Below the pieces are notes generated by a model that saw only the letters and a program-made list of their open reading frames with translations, did not search any database and had not been told where the DNA came from. From positions 317,023 to 381,022 of the forward strand of contig NW_019775467.1 in the NCBI RefSeq assembly GCF_001039355.2: 64,000 bases of DNA, in the 5' to 3' direction. This document shows, piece by piece, positions 24,001 to 39,300 of this stretch (position 1 is its first letter; each line of letters opens with the position of its first letter). The DNA comes from Lingula anatina (lineage: Eukaryota > Brachiopoda > Lingulata > Lingulida > Lingulidae). Both the position numbers and the translations under genes were made by a program.

Positions 24001-27000
24001 NNNNNNNNNNNNNNNNNNNNNNNNNNNNNNNNNNNNNNNNNNNNNNNNNNNNNNNNNNNNNNNNNNNNNNNNNNNNNNNNNNNNNNNNNNNNNNNNNNNN
24101 NNNNNNNNNNNNNNNNNNNNNNNNNNNNNNNNNNNNNNNNNNNNNNNNNNNNNNNNNNNNNNNNNNNNNNNNNNNNNNNNNNNNNNNNNNNNNNNNNNNN
24201 NNNNNNNNNNNNNNNNNNNNATTTTATTATTAAAATTGATGGTCATCATGCTGTTAAACATTATGTAATATTGCATCAAAATTAAAAAAAAAACTATTTT
24301 GGGCACTGCTCCCATGATGACCATTTAAGAAAAAGCATGTCACATACTGTTCTCAAACTTACAGGAAAGAAACATGGGACTTATATACAGCTTCAGTAGG
24401 CAATGCAGTCTGTTTGGTAATTCTTACTGCCAGTTAAACGGTTTCACATATTGCCCAATTTCAAAGTGTGACTTTGAAGTTCCACGGGCTTGTTTATTAT
24501 TGCATCAAAATTGGCAAAATGACCTCTTTTGCATCCTTTTTTCTGTTGTTTTGTCTGTACATTTGACAGCTTTGCTGCCTTGTTATTTATTCAGAGCAAG
24601 AAAAGGGGGTAAAAACCCAGTTCATTTATTTCTTATTCTTTATTGACAGCACCAGGTATTATTGACAGAGATTGCATTGTCTGTTGGGTGACACGAACAT
24701 CTATAGTGTGCTAGTTGAGATGAATGCTCAGTTTTCTCAACTAACACAATGATTGTCTCAACCATCACAGTTGTTCTATTTACAATATGCTGAAATGTAA
24801 TTGATCACTGAAGAAGTTTTCAACTTACACTAGTTGATCCAGAATCCTCTGCAGGCCCGTAGCCAGCAATTTCAAATGGGGGGGTTCGTTTTCTGAAAAA
24901 GTGGACCTTTTTCCATAAAACCTTCATGTACCGAGATCAAATTTTATCCAAAGTGGACCTTTTCCCAGCAAAAAGGGCGGTTCTTTTGAACCCCCCCCCT
25001 AACCCCCCTGGCTACAGGCCTGCTCTGTCATCCTCCACCTTAGCAAAAAAAAAAGAAAAAAAATTACACACAATCAGAAATCTGTATCACACCATCCTGA
25101 ATCAAGATCATAACCAGAAATTTGAAGTTTCAGTTTTAAAGCTTTGTTTTGGCTGACCCTTAGATGAATTTGGTTTATATTTTGGCATGTCGATTTTATT
25201 TGAGTCAGTTGTATGAGAAACTTGTAGAAGTCAGTTTTTGAAATCCAGTGTAATCCTTAAAGTTCTATCAGTGATGCCCCCCCCCTTTAAAAAAAAAAAA
25301 AAAATGGTGTGCCTTTACTTATTTTCATCGTTTTCCTGGTTGAACTGAATTTGATTTGTTGCTTTTAGACTTAAAACTGTGCAATATTAACAGTTTTGTA
25401 AATTGTTTTCATTTTTTCCATGGTAAACTGCAGGTTTTGCTGAACAAATGTCATTTATTCCAATTAAACGGGGAGGTGGTTGGAATGCTGGAGTCAGGGA
25501 TCAGATTCCAGATGGGATTTTGTTTTTCTTTTTTTTATATATAGCCTTTTAGGATACAGGATATAATGGGTAAGCTAGAAATCTTAAGAAGGTTTGGGTC
25601 TTGATATTTGGAAAATAAATAGCCATTAGATATTTGTTTTACCCAAAAAACTCTATTGTCTGTATGGCTAAACTGTGCATCAGTCTCAAAAGCTTATATC
25701 CTTTAAATATGATTGAATTAATGTAGGCTCAAAATTATTTGTAGTCTAAGAGGAGAAAGTGATCTGCAAGAAATGCATACAGTTATTTATGCTTATAAAG
25801 TCAAAAGAAGAAAAGTGAACTTCAAAATAAACATGTTTAGGATATTTTTGAATTCTGAGCTGGCTGGAGTGAAGGTCTGGGTCCAGTGGAAGGAGCAGTA
25901 GAAAAATTGTTGAAGCATCACATATTTTCTCTATTTGTATTTTTTTCACCAGAACATCATACTGTTGGCTGCTCCTGATATGTTTGTTAGTTTTTACTTT
26001 TGCTTCATAGTTTGTCTAGGCCCAGTAGATTGTACTGAGAGTAGAATAAATTCATTTGCGTTCATTTTGTAATGAAAAATTTAATCATTGTATCATATTA
26101 TGCAGAGAATGCAATTATGTTCAAGTAATATGTTAGTAGATGAGACACCCTTCTACAACTTCATTATTGTAGGTGATAGAAAATTTAAAATTTAAAATTT
26201 AAATTTTTTGGAACCTTCCCTGAGTTTCCCTGGCTTGTCCTCATTGACCTATATCCCCAGGCTTTGTAAAGTAAGACAAACAGATTCTTGTCAACCAATG
26301 ATAAATGGTTTCATAGTACAACTAGAAATTAAATAAAGTTTGTGGCAGCCATGGTTTGTTTCACACACATTTATTGAACAGTGAAGGGAAAAGTTTCTTT
26401 TTTTTTTTTTTTTTTTTGAAAGATAACTAAGGGGTGAATATTACACATTAATATCAGTTTAAAGACAGATTCAAGAACAAAACAGATTTGGAGATAAGCT
26501 AAACAGCTGATTGATGTAGACAATTTTTACAGGAGATCACATCCCCCACCCTCTTGGATCTTTATATTTTAACCTTGTTGTCATTTGTTTTGTTTAGTAT
26601 TATCCCTCACCATGAATTATGACATCTTGTCTCTGAGTGATGGCGTCAGGTGTGTCCTGTAATTTGCTGCCCCCTAGTGTTTAATTTATAACCTCTGCAT
26701 GGGGTTTTCTAATTGAGTTGCAAGTAATATTGTTTCTACGAGATATGATGTTTTTGTCTTCAACCTGGGTGGTAGTCATGTATTTCAGAATAACAAGATG
26801 TATTTTGTCTTTGCTCATGCTAATGTTCAATATTTGTTATGATGCAAGTTATGAAAATGCTTGACTTTTTATCCACAATATTTTCCCCTTTCAATTTAAA
26901 AATGCATTCTTCCATTGGCAGCAATACATATTGGATTGGCAGTCATAACTCTAAAGTAAAACATACCCTCTTCATCTTAATTTGCAACAATTGATAAAAG

Positions 27001-30000
27001 GTAAATGAAATTGTGTGAATTTTCAGTTTTGAATAATTCTCTGATCCAAGCATTTACTGGTCATTAATCATTATGATAATTCTTTTAGTAAATGATCTTT
27101 TGGATAATGACTTAATATCTGAATCAAAACATTAAGTACTATCACCTGTGCCAGGTGTTGTTTTTACCTTCTGTTACCTTATTTGGGTCTGGTCTAGTTC
27201 TTTGAAGTTCTGCTACCAGAGGTGATGTGAGGTGGGAGGAGTTCAACGTGACATGTTTATGAGGCTTACCATAGACCAGATAGGATAAAAGACACAAACA
27301 TCTTTCCAGGTGTCTTCAGCTGTGTTTACACTTTACTCAGTGAGTTTGAGGCTAAAACAGTCCAAATGGGATAATAATAATAATAATAATGATAATATTT
27401 CCGAATGTAAAACCCAGATATGTATATTAGTATTAACAATGTAAAAAGAAAAAAGATGAAAGAAAAACACACACAAAAAAAAAATGTGATGGCATGGATT
27501 ATCAAATCCTATAGAGAAGTGCTATTTTTCTGCAGAACTAAAGAAAAAAATGCAGATGTTCTTATGAAAGTTTTCAGAAAATCCAGTGTGCCGTCACTCA
27601 AAGTTGTTCCTCTGCAGTCAATGGATTATGTCAGTTCTTTCATAAGCAGGGGCTGTTTACCTGTGTACATAAAAATGTGCTCAGTCATTCATTTCAAAGA
27701 TCTGGCCTAAAGACATACATGTTTCATCTCAGCAGTACGTGTAGTAGGGATAATGTTTGAATACGTAAGAGAAAGGTTATGATCATATTTTGAAAAAAAA
27801 AAAAATGTACATGCAAGTGAATGTTTTGATGTTGTTGCAATTGTTTATAGGTTCTCTGCTTATCTTGATAAAGGTAATATTTAGATGTTGTATGCAGCAA
27901 AAACTCCTGGCATTTAAGAACAGGATAATAAGCCATGTTTTTTATTCATATTGAGCTGGTTTAGTGCCATATACTCCTTGCCTTAAATAAATCCTGACAC
28001 AGAACTGTGCTTGCTTTTATCAAAGGCCACACATGTTTATTCTAATTACTGCAAATGATCTGTTACTGAAAATAATCAGCAGCATCAAAACATTTCCTTG
28101 GATAAATGCAAGTGCATTTAATGGATACTCCTAAGGCCCATTTTCATTTGATATGGGTTGGTCCATCTCAGTACTAGTATGGACTGTCTGAGAGAACTCT
28201 TTCACAGGTAAGCTTATAGTAGGCCAAAAGTTGGTCTAAACTTTAAGACCAAAACTTGAGTCTACTTTGAAGCAAGATGAATCAGTAGTAGTCCGTACTT
28301 AGTTAAATATTGCACCAGTTTTTTTAACAGAAGAAAACAGACTTATGTATAAGACCAAATTTAACTTGATTGGGCTTCTTTGCATTTACCTGTTACTGTG
28401 GCTTGAACAGAAACAGAAAAACGGCATACATATTACCTGAATTACATACAGTACTAGGTAATGGTCTTGACCACAGGAAAATTGATTTTGTTTCCTGTTG
28501 TTAGTTAATCGTAACACAGACGAGATCTGGTTACATTTTTTTCTTAATTATGATCTAATCTTAAAGCAGACATAGGTCAGATCAGGTTAGGCCAGCCCAT
28601 TTTCTCTGGAAACAAGTCATATAACTCTTAAAATTACCCAGAAATGCGCACTTCCTCCTTGTTTGGGTGTGATAACAGAAAGCTTTCTGCGAATTTCTGC
28701 CTAATGTTTGTGTACCTTGAAAACATTTCCGCTTGGTAAATTATACAGTTGTGTGCTCTTTTTGCACCAGTTGCTTTCCATTTTGCCAGAATTTCTCTTC
28801 AGAATTAACTTGCAGGAATTTACAAGGAATTTGGTAGAGAGTGTGAAAACATGTGTAGTTTGCTCTGTTACTGGCAGATTTTGGGAGTGAACAGTCTGAG
28901 CTAGTATCTGATAACATGATAAGATGATTCCCTTGAAACCTTTCATCCACCAAAAGTACTAGTAAGTGACCCTCGGGTGTTGGTACAAAATTACCTGCTT
29001 AATATTATTTTACCTTTAAAATTTACTACTTTGAAAGTCTCACATCTCTTCCCCATATTGCTATTATGTGATATGAACAATATTTAATATCTTTTAAATA
29101 ACTTGTCCATTTAATGAGATATATGATGTTAAAGATTAGATTATAATAGTGCATCTGTATCTCTCTTTGAAAACTCCACAGCTGTTTTGATGTAAAGATA
29201 TAAGAATATGTGCCTTCTGGTGGGAGAAAATTACCTGGCAATGTTTGTGTATTTAAAAAGTCTTCCCTCATTGAAAACCTCAAAGTTGTCTGAATGTTAG
29301 CATAACTTGGCAGCAGAACACAGCTGTTCCTAGAGACCATCTGGGCCAGCCAGTCTAAACCACCGTTGCCCTGATGACCTGCACCTGTGAGCACAACAAG
29401 GAGTGTTTACACGTGGGATCTGGTGCTGTGTTAACGCGATCCAGGCTTACACCAATGCTTGTAGAGCCAGGAAAGGAATTTGTTGACTGTGCAATAGTAT
29501 GAGTTCGAATTGAATATAAATGAATATTACATACAGTTTTATTAAGAGAAAAATTAATTTGATAGTTGTGCACACCAGGGTTGCAGATGGAGTGAACCAC
29601 ATTTGTGATGTGTAAACTGGACAACAGAGGTATGCCAAACAAGCCAGTCAAGGTAGTATAAACCTCAGTAATTTAGAGAACGAGGGCGAGGAGGGCGAGG
29701 AGGCACGCTATACCTCTTCTGTGTTTTGCTGGTAGCTGTAGAGGTAGTATTTCTTCTCTGGATCTTTGTACGCTTTTAGGTACTGAGAGATGTTCTGAGG
29801 AATTTTACTACTGTAAGTAATAGCTCTTGGAGGAGGAAATTAATTGTTGTTGACTAGAATTATGTGAGTATTGCGTATCTGTTCCTATTTGGGTATTTAA
29901 TGACAATATTATGCATGTAGAAATAACAAAAAAAGATATTTAGATATTTTTTTGGAGTTAAATGGTTTGACAGATACTTGTTCATTACTCTGAGGAATTT

Positions 30001-32015
30001 TTATGTTGCTGAAGTCCATATTTTGAGGTACTTGATTAGATGTTAATGTCTGCTTTGAGCACTGGTATTAGTGATTGAGGTTTGTTTTCTGAGGTACTTC
30101 GTAGTTGTGCGCTTGAGGTTGTTATTGTAGAAGAACCGGTAAGCAAGGGAAGCTGATGGTCTAAGTAATCTGCTGCTTGGTGAAGTTTGTGTTATGATGA
30201 TTTTAGTTCTTATTTGGTATAAGAATATCCAACATTGTAAGAACTTCAGAGGTGCATATTTCAATGAATTTATAATCAAATTCATCAACTTTCTCCATAG
30301 AATATTTCTTATCAAAATGAGCACAGGTAAGTAGGAATCACCCATGCAGACTAAATTCACAAAAAAAAAAAAAAAAGTGAAATTCTAAGGAATAATGCGA
30401 GTTGTTACCCATAATGTTATTAGCCATTTTTAGAATGCCTTTTCTGACTCTGTTAGCAAGGAATGTTGTAGAACAGCTGGTCTTGTTTTATAGAGTACAG
30501 AGGTTTGGAGAGTTCACAGGAATGAATTAGGATTCTAGGTAAATACCAGGTGGGTTATGGTTCTGTCCTGTCTTGCCGTGTTGACATTTTTTGGGTTGAA
30601 TGAGTTACGGAGGCCTTTGTAGATCAGATATTATGAGAAAAACTTGCAGGAATATATGTAATATTTATGTAATACGTATAATTATCCAGAAACTTTGTTT
30701 ACTGTGAAAGGACCAGAGGCTGTTTTATTTTATCTGGAAAATTACTTGGAAAAACATGCAGAGTTGAACACTGGGAATATTTTTTGTAGACACATTCAGA
30801 ATTAATAGTTGGTTGCACTACTTGGAAGATTTTTTATAGAAATAAATACAATCTAAGCCAAAAGGATTATTTCAGACAGATAGATAAAATATATTTTTTT
30901 ATATATTTAACTAAAAGAGAACATGCAAATATCGGGATTCCTTTACAGGATTGACATGACATATACAGGGGCGGATCCAGAGATATATTCAGACAGTCTT
31001 CAAATTATCTTTGTTGATCCATCCTCCATTTTTGACCATCTTCCCACAGAAAAAATTAGATACCCGTCAATGTAAACTTGAAAATCTGACCATCTTTTGG
31101 AAGACCCACAAGACGGCCTCAATCCGCCCCTGATATATTTTGCCATTACTTACAGTGCACATGAACTCAGAGATCTATGTTCTGTGAATATTCGTAGTAC
31201 AAAAGTGAGATCAAGGCACCTGTAAGATTCCAGGAATAGTTCCAAGAACAATGAGAAATAGACATGTCCGAGTGCACATACACAGATAGAGTGTATGTTA
31301 AGATATCTGAACTGTATTTTAGATCACATTTCCATGGCAAATGTTTAAGACTCACGCAACTGTTTTATTTTGCCGATTGCAATAGATTTATCCCTGATTG
31401 CAATATTCAGGTGGTAAGTGATATCAACTAGGTGGTATAGGGGTCACCTCAGAGGTAGTAGAAGTGGGGTTTGTGTGGAAAAGCCGAGTCTATAGAGGAA
31501 TAGAAACAACAAAAGTGGAAAGAGATGAATATAAGTTGGCAGATTGAAAAAATGGGGAGATATACAAATCAATGAACAGACAAAAGGGAAGATTTTATTG
31601 AAAAGGATAAGCAGTTGTTGCCCTGCGTTCACATTAGGTATTGAGAGAAAGCTATATATCTATATCTCTGCCTGAGGCAGTGTCTTCTGACCCAAGCAGA
31701 AAATAAAAATTATGATTACAAAAAATGACACTATAATTTGGTTTATCAGGATCGAAAGTTGCTCATTATCGTCTTTTAATTAAGCAGCTGGTACCTCTCC
31801 ATCTTGACCCATGCCTTGAGGAGAGGTGTATAAGTTATACATGGCAAATTATATCACCATTTGCTGCTGTTAGTTGGAGCCAGTATGTCTACCACACTTT
31901 ATATTGCTAAGGTGTAAGAAGACACACAGTTGCACAGAGGTGATAACAGGCTATGTTCTTAGATGGAGGCTTGGGTTTACAAACATACACTTATGCATAG
32001 CATGTACCCTGGAAA

Positions 32016-32066
<51 letters not shown>

Positions 32067-33320
32067 CTGTTAAATATAATATCAAGATAATGTTAATTTA
32101 TCCCCACCCTCCACCCCCTTCTCCCTCTACCTCCTTACCTGTTTTCCTTCTCTTATGATCAGAATAAGTTATTTTAAACTTCAGGATCTACCACACCAAT
32201 TTAAACATCTGTTCAGACACAGGGAATTCTAGACTGGGATGACCAGATTACAGAAACTTATCATTGCATCCCCAATCATTCAAATCCCATTTAAATCAAC
32301 CCAACAGACTATTGACACAAGTTGGACCAATATTCGGTCCAAATCAGTCCTTGTCCTAACACACCTGTAGATGATCCATGGGTATTTAAGATTAAGACAA
32401 TTGAGTTAATTATAACCTCTCCCCCTAGCTGTCAGTCAGATAAAGGGACATGCTCTATTTACCTATTTAAATAGTACGAGGGGGGAACTAGGCTAGAGTT
32501 CATACCGCGCACATACCTTCCCCCCAGCTACTTGTGGACAAGATTAAAGGGCAGGGGGAAAGACATTTAACACAAGGAAAGATAAGTCTTAAGTTGACAA
32601 ACGCTTGAATACAGAGTTCGGATAGTTTGAACAGGGTTTTAAGGAAGCTGGGTGGAGAGATTTTGAGAATTGGGATAAAATGAGGTGGGTGAGAGATTTG
32701 CTTGTCAGAACTGTTAAATATCAAAAAGTGGATTATATGACAACTCGTGCATTGCAAAGTAGTTAACTGTAAAGGAAACATGTTCTAGGTAGGATCCAAG
32801 ATAATTTGCTGCCTAGCTTCTAGGCATATGATAAATATTAGAATATGAAAAATATTAGATTTCAGAAGAGGTTTCAGAAGGCAAATATTATAGCACTGTG
32901 ACACATATTGGTAGAATAAGAACAGAAGAACGGTGATCATTTCCGTAATGGGCTGGACATATCAAGTCTGTGGGAAATAATTAGTATAAAGACGGTTCAA
33001 AGTTAAGATTAGAAGGTAAGCGTTTGACAATGAAAATTCCACAAGACTCAGTAGTATACATAGACAACCTATTTAGTAATAGAACTATTTGCCAGGGGAT
33101 GTACATTTGTGACATGTCATGTTTCCTGAAGGTAAATAGAGATGGTCTGAATCACAGGTAGGATGGTTGTGCTAGTTCTGTGTAGTATTGATGAAGGAGG
33201 CCTTGCCCTGGATGGGTGGGAAGGGGGGGGGTTCAAGATGACAGAGAACAACAGGTTTAACCAAGATGACAAAGAACTTTATATTCCAACATAATTTTAG
33301 CATTGGTTTTGATCGTTTGC

Positions 33321-33377
<57 letters not shown>

Positions 33378-36300
33378 TGTGTGTTTTGAGATTTTTGCAC
33401 ACAGAAGACCAGACAGTTAACAAATTCATGATGAATAAAGTCAGATATATCCATAATTGTGTTTTCTGAAATGATGGATCATTTTATATGCCTAAGCCAG
33501 TTGATACCTCAACAAGATAATATTTTTTACATAAATTTATCCATTATCTTGCAATTTCTCATGTTTTGACACTTTATCTTCTAATTTCAGTAAACCCTGT
33601 CAGACACATCTCAGAATCAGATTTAATGCTGAGTGTCAGGCATTAATCAGGTTGTTTATCTCGTGGAAAATCGCACTTTCACACATTCCAGTAACATTGC
33701 AACATGTATTAATAACAGAGCGTTTGCACTCAGTCAGCCTTCACAGCTAATATAGTCAACCCAGGTCAAGCTTAGGGCCTGTTCAGAGGCAAGTTAACCC
33801 ACAGACTAACTGGTCTATGGATCAAATATGGCTGACCCACATGAAAGATTTCTGCATAATCCCTAAGTGGATTCCTCACAGAGATTATGCAAGTGCGAAT
33901 CCAGATATATTTACTGACGGTTTTCCAAATTATCTTTGTTGATTCATCCTCCATTATTTTATTGATAATAATAATATTAATTTTTATAGGCTTTAATGTC
34001 CTTGTTATGATTTGAAAAATGAGTGAATGGTGAATAAAAAATGTGAGAATGCATAGATGTGTATTAATATACAAAATAAACAGATTGTCCAGGATAGAAG
34101 CCAGTATTTGTCTAGGAACTGGGTTTATTAATGGAGGTTCATCACTTGTTTGTCATAATGCGTGACTGCTGCTTCCAAGAAAATTGAACTTGTTTATGAG
34201 CGTATCAGTGCATAGTTACTGTCAGCTTAGGACAAAGCTTTGTCTTGCATAGAAATTGCACAAATACAGAGTTATGAATCAGGCTTTATATAAATTACTA
34301 ATTGTAACTTGGAGCCACAGATATGTAACTGCATTTGTCCGAAATAATGATGTAAACTCCAACTTTTTTGTTTCGATTGCTTGATGCAAGTAACAGGGAG
34401 GGTAAAGGAACAGCTTTTTCAGAAGCGTGAACTAAGATTACCTGTTGGGTGAAGCATGCTAGGTGTGTTTTTCAAGAGGTTGTTTGTTTGACACTTGATG
34501 TTTTCAGACTTTGCTGGCTAGAAACAAATTCATCATTTCTGGGATTGCAGCTCTTGAAGCTTGAACTGAGAACTCCTCTAGGTGTAATGATATCTCACTA
34601 GTTTAAAACTGAGACTCTTCTTTATTCCACTAATATTTATTTATTTATTTATTTATTGTTAATGTCATTATTATTATTATTACCCTCATCATTAAATATT
34701 ACATTAATCTGTATGTTTGTTTAATTATTTATTAATTTTTGAAGATTTAAAATTTTGATGTTTTACAAACACATACATTTTTGACGCACTCACATTTTTC
34801 AGTTATACTAATAGAGCATTATTCTGGGAGGTAATATACACCGAATCTGTGGAGATTAAGTGAAGATTTACCTGAAAACTCTTGGATGTTTTCTATTTGT
34901 ATACATGTACTTGAAATGTGTTCACTTGGCCTTGACTTTCCTGTAGTCTTGATGATGTTGTTGTGAAGATTTGTTAAAAGGTTTTTCCTGTCAAAACTCT
35001 CTGACACAGAGGTTGAATAGGCAGAAGATTCTTTTCACTTATTAGAAAAAAAAACAGTTAGTCTGGTATCATAGGTAGCTATAGCAACTTATAAAAAGTA
35101 GTTATGGGTTTTACCCCCTTCTTATTGGTACAAGAGAGCAGTAGGGATCAATCGAGAGCATATTACAAGACTGACGGCACTGCTTGACATTATACAACAC
35201 TGAAAATCATTTAAGTTCCAAATTTAGGTGGGGTTAACTTTTTAGCGGAAAGGTAGAAGCTCAATGCACAGGGAATGTAGTCTTAGATTAGGCAATACAC
35301 ATTGGCACTTAAGTTGTTAATTCACCAAGTTAAGCCAGTGTATCAATTAGACTTCTAAATCTGTAGTCAAGTTACATTGTAAATAAGTTACAGGTGATTT
35401 GATTAGGCTTTGGGTTTTCATAAGGAGCAAGGGCACTTACCATGAAAGGTCATAAATTGATGTGTAGTAAAGAAGGGAGGGGGNAGGTAGAAGCTCAAAG
35501 CACAAGGCATATAGTCTTAGATTAAGCAATACACATTGGCACTTAAGTTGTTAATTCACCAAGTTAAGCCAGTGTATCAATTAGACTTCTAAATCTGTAG
35601 TCAAGTTACATTGTAAATAAGTTACAGGTGACTTGATTAGGCTTTGGGTTTTCATAAGGAGCAAGGGCACTTACCATGAAAGGTCATAAATTGATGTGTA
35701 GTAAAGAAGGGAGGGGGTGTCTCTGGTATGCTAGATTTGTGTGAGATATTTGAATATTTTATTTTAGTTAAAATAATAGAATAATAGAGTTTATCATTTA
35801 TGAGAATTGAAATTCTTGCAACTGTTTGCAAGTTCAAACCTTTCCAAATTCTACATGATTAATTTCTGAGGATTAATCTCAAATAGGAACTATGAGTATA
35901 GATATTCTGATAGTAGGGTTTACTAAAGGATGCATGTTTTCCTTTAAAGAAATATTCTCTCCTTCTTTTGAAAGGTGAAACATCTTGGTTTACAGCAATG
36001 TTACAGATTTTTCAGGGGTCGAAGTGATCTGACATTTAAAATGAGAGAGGATGAGGGCACACAAGTTCTGTCAGTATAAGAGTACAACACATGGTGACTT
36101 TCCCAAATGTTTCACCAAAGTATCAGAAAACTTGTGGTGATTTTCTTGAAATCTTTGAACTTATATGAGTTTTTCATCTCCTCAAGTAACAGAAAACTGC
36201 TCATGATTTTCCTGAAAATTTCAGCCAATGATTTTATCACCTCAAGTATCCAGAGCTGGTGATTTTTCTAAGAATTCACCCAGTGCCTTCCATTACCCTG

Positions 36301-39300
36301 AGAATCATAGAAATATTGGTGATTATTCCTTCCACTGACTCCCAAGCAGCATGTCAAAGATATAAAATATAGGGCTGGTTGCAGGGAATTTCATCTGGAG
36401 AATTTCAGGCTCCGGTTGGGGAAGTTTTCTCCCATGTTTCAAAGTTCAGACTCAACAGTGGAATTAGGAAATCCCAACCTATGAGTATCACCTTGACTGA
36501 ACTCTTTTTGAAGCCATGAACTTATTTTGTAAGAATAAGGTTCTCAGTTTTCACTTGTTTTATGTCTGATTGATAGGCATTCAGTGGCTTTTATTGCAAA
36601 TGGAACTGAGGAAGTTTGTGTAGAATTTTGAAGGATAATCCAGCAGTATGTTCATGAGTTTTACGTCCACTTAATATGGCATCAGTGCCTTCTGTTTTTT
36701 TTTTCTTTTTCTTTTTTTTTTTTAAAGCATTTCCCAGATGCACTTCCTTATAAGTTAGTTTGAGGGATCTTTTTAAGGAATACATACATGCTATGCTTTC
36801 TTAATGACCAGGATGGAGATACTCATGTTTCCAGCATTTTCACATGAGTTCTCGAGAGATGGCTATAGCAGAAGAAGAATATTTTCCTTCTACAAGTTTG
36901 TGAAGATCTCTAATAACATAATAGGGTTTTGAGTGAACAGATATTTGTTAGGAAAAAGAATGCTAAATCAAGAAAAATTTACTGAGCTGCTTTTTCCTTT
37001 TTTTCATATCTTTGTTATATCTTTTATTTATTACTCTGCAGATAATCTGTGTATCACATGGTAAGAGAGAGAAAAATCACCAAGTTGCTGTTGATATAGC
37101 CTACTGACACAACGGAAACAAGGATGTAATGGCGAGTGATTTATTATTCTGACACTACAGAAGGAAAACATGTAACAGCGCTCTTTCTCTGATGTTACAG
37201 CTGGTTCCCGAAATGATTTCCTAACCTCAGGAGAAAAAACAGTACAACTTTGTTGCTTCAGTACTTGGAAACCCTGACAAGTAGGGAGGAATATGTGCTT
37301 GTTTTACTGAACATTGTTTTTGTTGTTGTTGTTGGAATACTTAAGTGCTGTCATTTGAACTAAATTACTTCTTTTGCTTGGTCAAAATATGGTACAAGTA
37401 CCAGTGTATTCACTGTATAACTTCTTCAGGAAGTAATCATATTTGAAGGACTTTGCTTCAGTCTGTGATCTTTTCAAGGAGAAATTCACTGGAACTTGAG
37501 ATGTTGGTATCTGTGATCTGCTGCCTTGCCCAGATGAAAGAATCAACCAGTCGTTCTGTGATATGACAATTGCTCGAAAAACTATCCTTTTCTTCGTGGC
37601 AGGGTGAAACTCAAGTCGCCATTATCTTTTTAGATAGTGTCTGTTCACAGGAATCCTTTACATTACTGCCATTTAAAAGTAGAAAAAAAAACTGCCCATC
37701 TCTCCAAAGAAAACATACTTTACATCTAGAAAAAAGTTGTCATTGAAAACGTATATATATATATATGTATTTCTCATTCATAAAGATCGACTAAAAAGGG
37801 CCAACTGGACACCACTTTCATTCACTAACAAACAAAGAGCAACATTACTCCTGCAGAAAAGAAAATAATCCAAAGGCAATTATTAGTCTTATTATGGACA
37901 ACTCATAACCGCAGTGTGACGTATCGGCAGAGAGCCAAATCCTGGAACGTTTTCAGAAAGCACTCTCAGCAATACCAGACAACAACGCCTGCGAGTGCAG
38001 TATAACATTTCATGTTATCATATCTGCAGAGAAAGAAAGAGAGAGATAAAAAAACTTGACCTTTTAATATGAGAACTAAAAGTCATGAATGCAGGAGTCC
38101 TATGTTCAGATATTTCATTTATTTGTGTGTGTGGGGGTGATATGATAAAAGGGAGAGGAGGAAAAAGTGACTTTTACTGAAGCTAATAAGTCAGAATTCC
38201 TCAGGTTGAGACCTTTTGTTCTGATTCATAATTTAACTATTACCTTTCACAAAAAATAAGAAAAAGAAAGCTGGCTACTATTCACACTTTCCTGTATAAT
38301 ATTTTTATGAAGAGACTACATGCCTACTCTAATTGCAAAGAAAAACCGAGCGTAGCATTACACAGCATCGCTAAGGGCACTGACATCGCAACATAGCATC
38401 CTGCAAATAAGGCAGCGTGGGTTCTACTGTACTGAGATCTCACTGCCGTATGCAGACACGCACGCACACGGACCCTCTAGCCTCTTGTGGAAGTCTTACC
38501 AGTCACCTTGCAGGAGCTCTGTGGTAAAATCACCTGTAGAAGGTGCTCTAAGTTAGGAAAATACTCACTCTGGGCCCTGGAATATGAAAAGAAGGGCCAG
38601 GAGACTGGATTGATATTTTAAAGAAATAAAAACAGGCACTGATTATCTCCACAGTGGTGCCAGCAACCTGGATTTTTATTAAATAATCAACAGCATCCAG
38701 AGTACGGGGCACCTGCTGTTGTCCTACAAAAAACTTCCAGAATCAAGAACCTGGATAACTGTTGACAGAAGAAAAGTATCCAGAGTACGAGGCACCTGCA
38801 CAGCGTTACACACACATGGTGGTGTATACTGATAATGAAGATGAGCAGGAATGGTGATATTTAGACAGACATGTGAAGAGCAGGTTATTTCTATCTGGCC
38901 AGCTGACTAGGCCAACGCTGTTCTAGTAGAAGACTCACTGAGAGAGAAAGAGAGAGAGATTAACCAGAGGGTATAAGACAAGTGTGCTTGGATTTCATAA
39001 AGATTCTTCTACTTGCTTCGAGCTCTCAGAGTCCAGAGAAGTACATACAGAATAGCGGTTAACTGACAGACTCAAATGCAGCAAGTTTGTGACAAGGCTT
39101 TCAAAGTTTTTATTCATTTTCTTGCCAGTTTAAATAGTATTTGGGTGGTGGACACTACTATTTCAACCAAGCATTGAACTTTGCAATGTTGTGAAAGAGA
39201 GAGATGGTGACATCTCATTCGCGAAATTCGATAAATTTGTCAGTTCAGTGCAGGTTTTACGTGAGAGTATCTCAGGGATCGCCTCTGTTGAATATGAAAG

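Larger units (their letters stand above)
21684..39200 (+). other. PPP2R3 intron 2, proximal part: no supported gene
   Basis: AT-rich sequence with a 778-bp assembly gap, scattered repeats (listed separately) and microsatellites. ORFs of 60-120 codons on both strands (for example 29026-29651 minus and 28701-28953 minus) lack family resemblance, splice pairs or codon bias. From about 37.0 to 39.2 kb the sequence is GA-rich and could be the leader of the candidate alternative exon that follows. Confidence 0.5.

Noticed and set aside
23271-24324. 300-residue ORFs on both strands
   Set aside because: They span the N gap; nearly all residues are undefined.
29026-29651. Minus-strand ORFs of 98-122 codons in PPP2R3 intron 2
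   Set aside because: No recognisable domain, no splice partners, AT-rich codon use like the intron; chance ORFs more likely.
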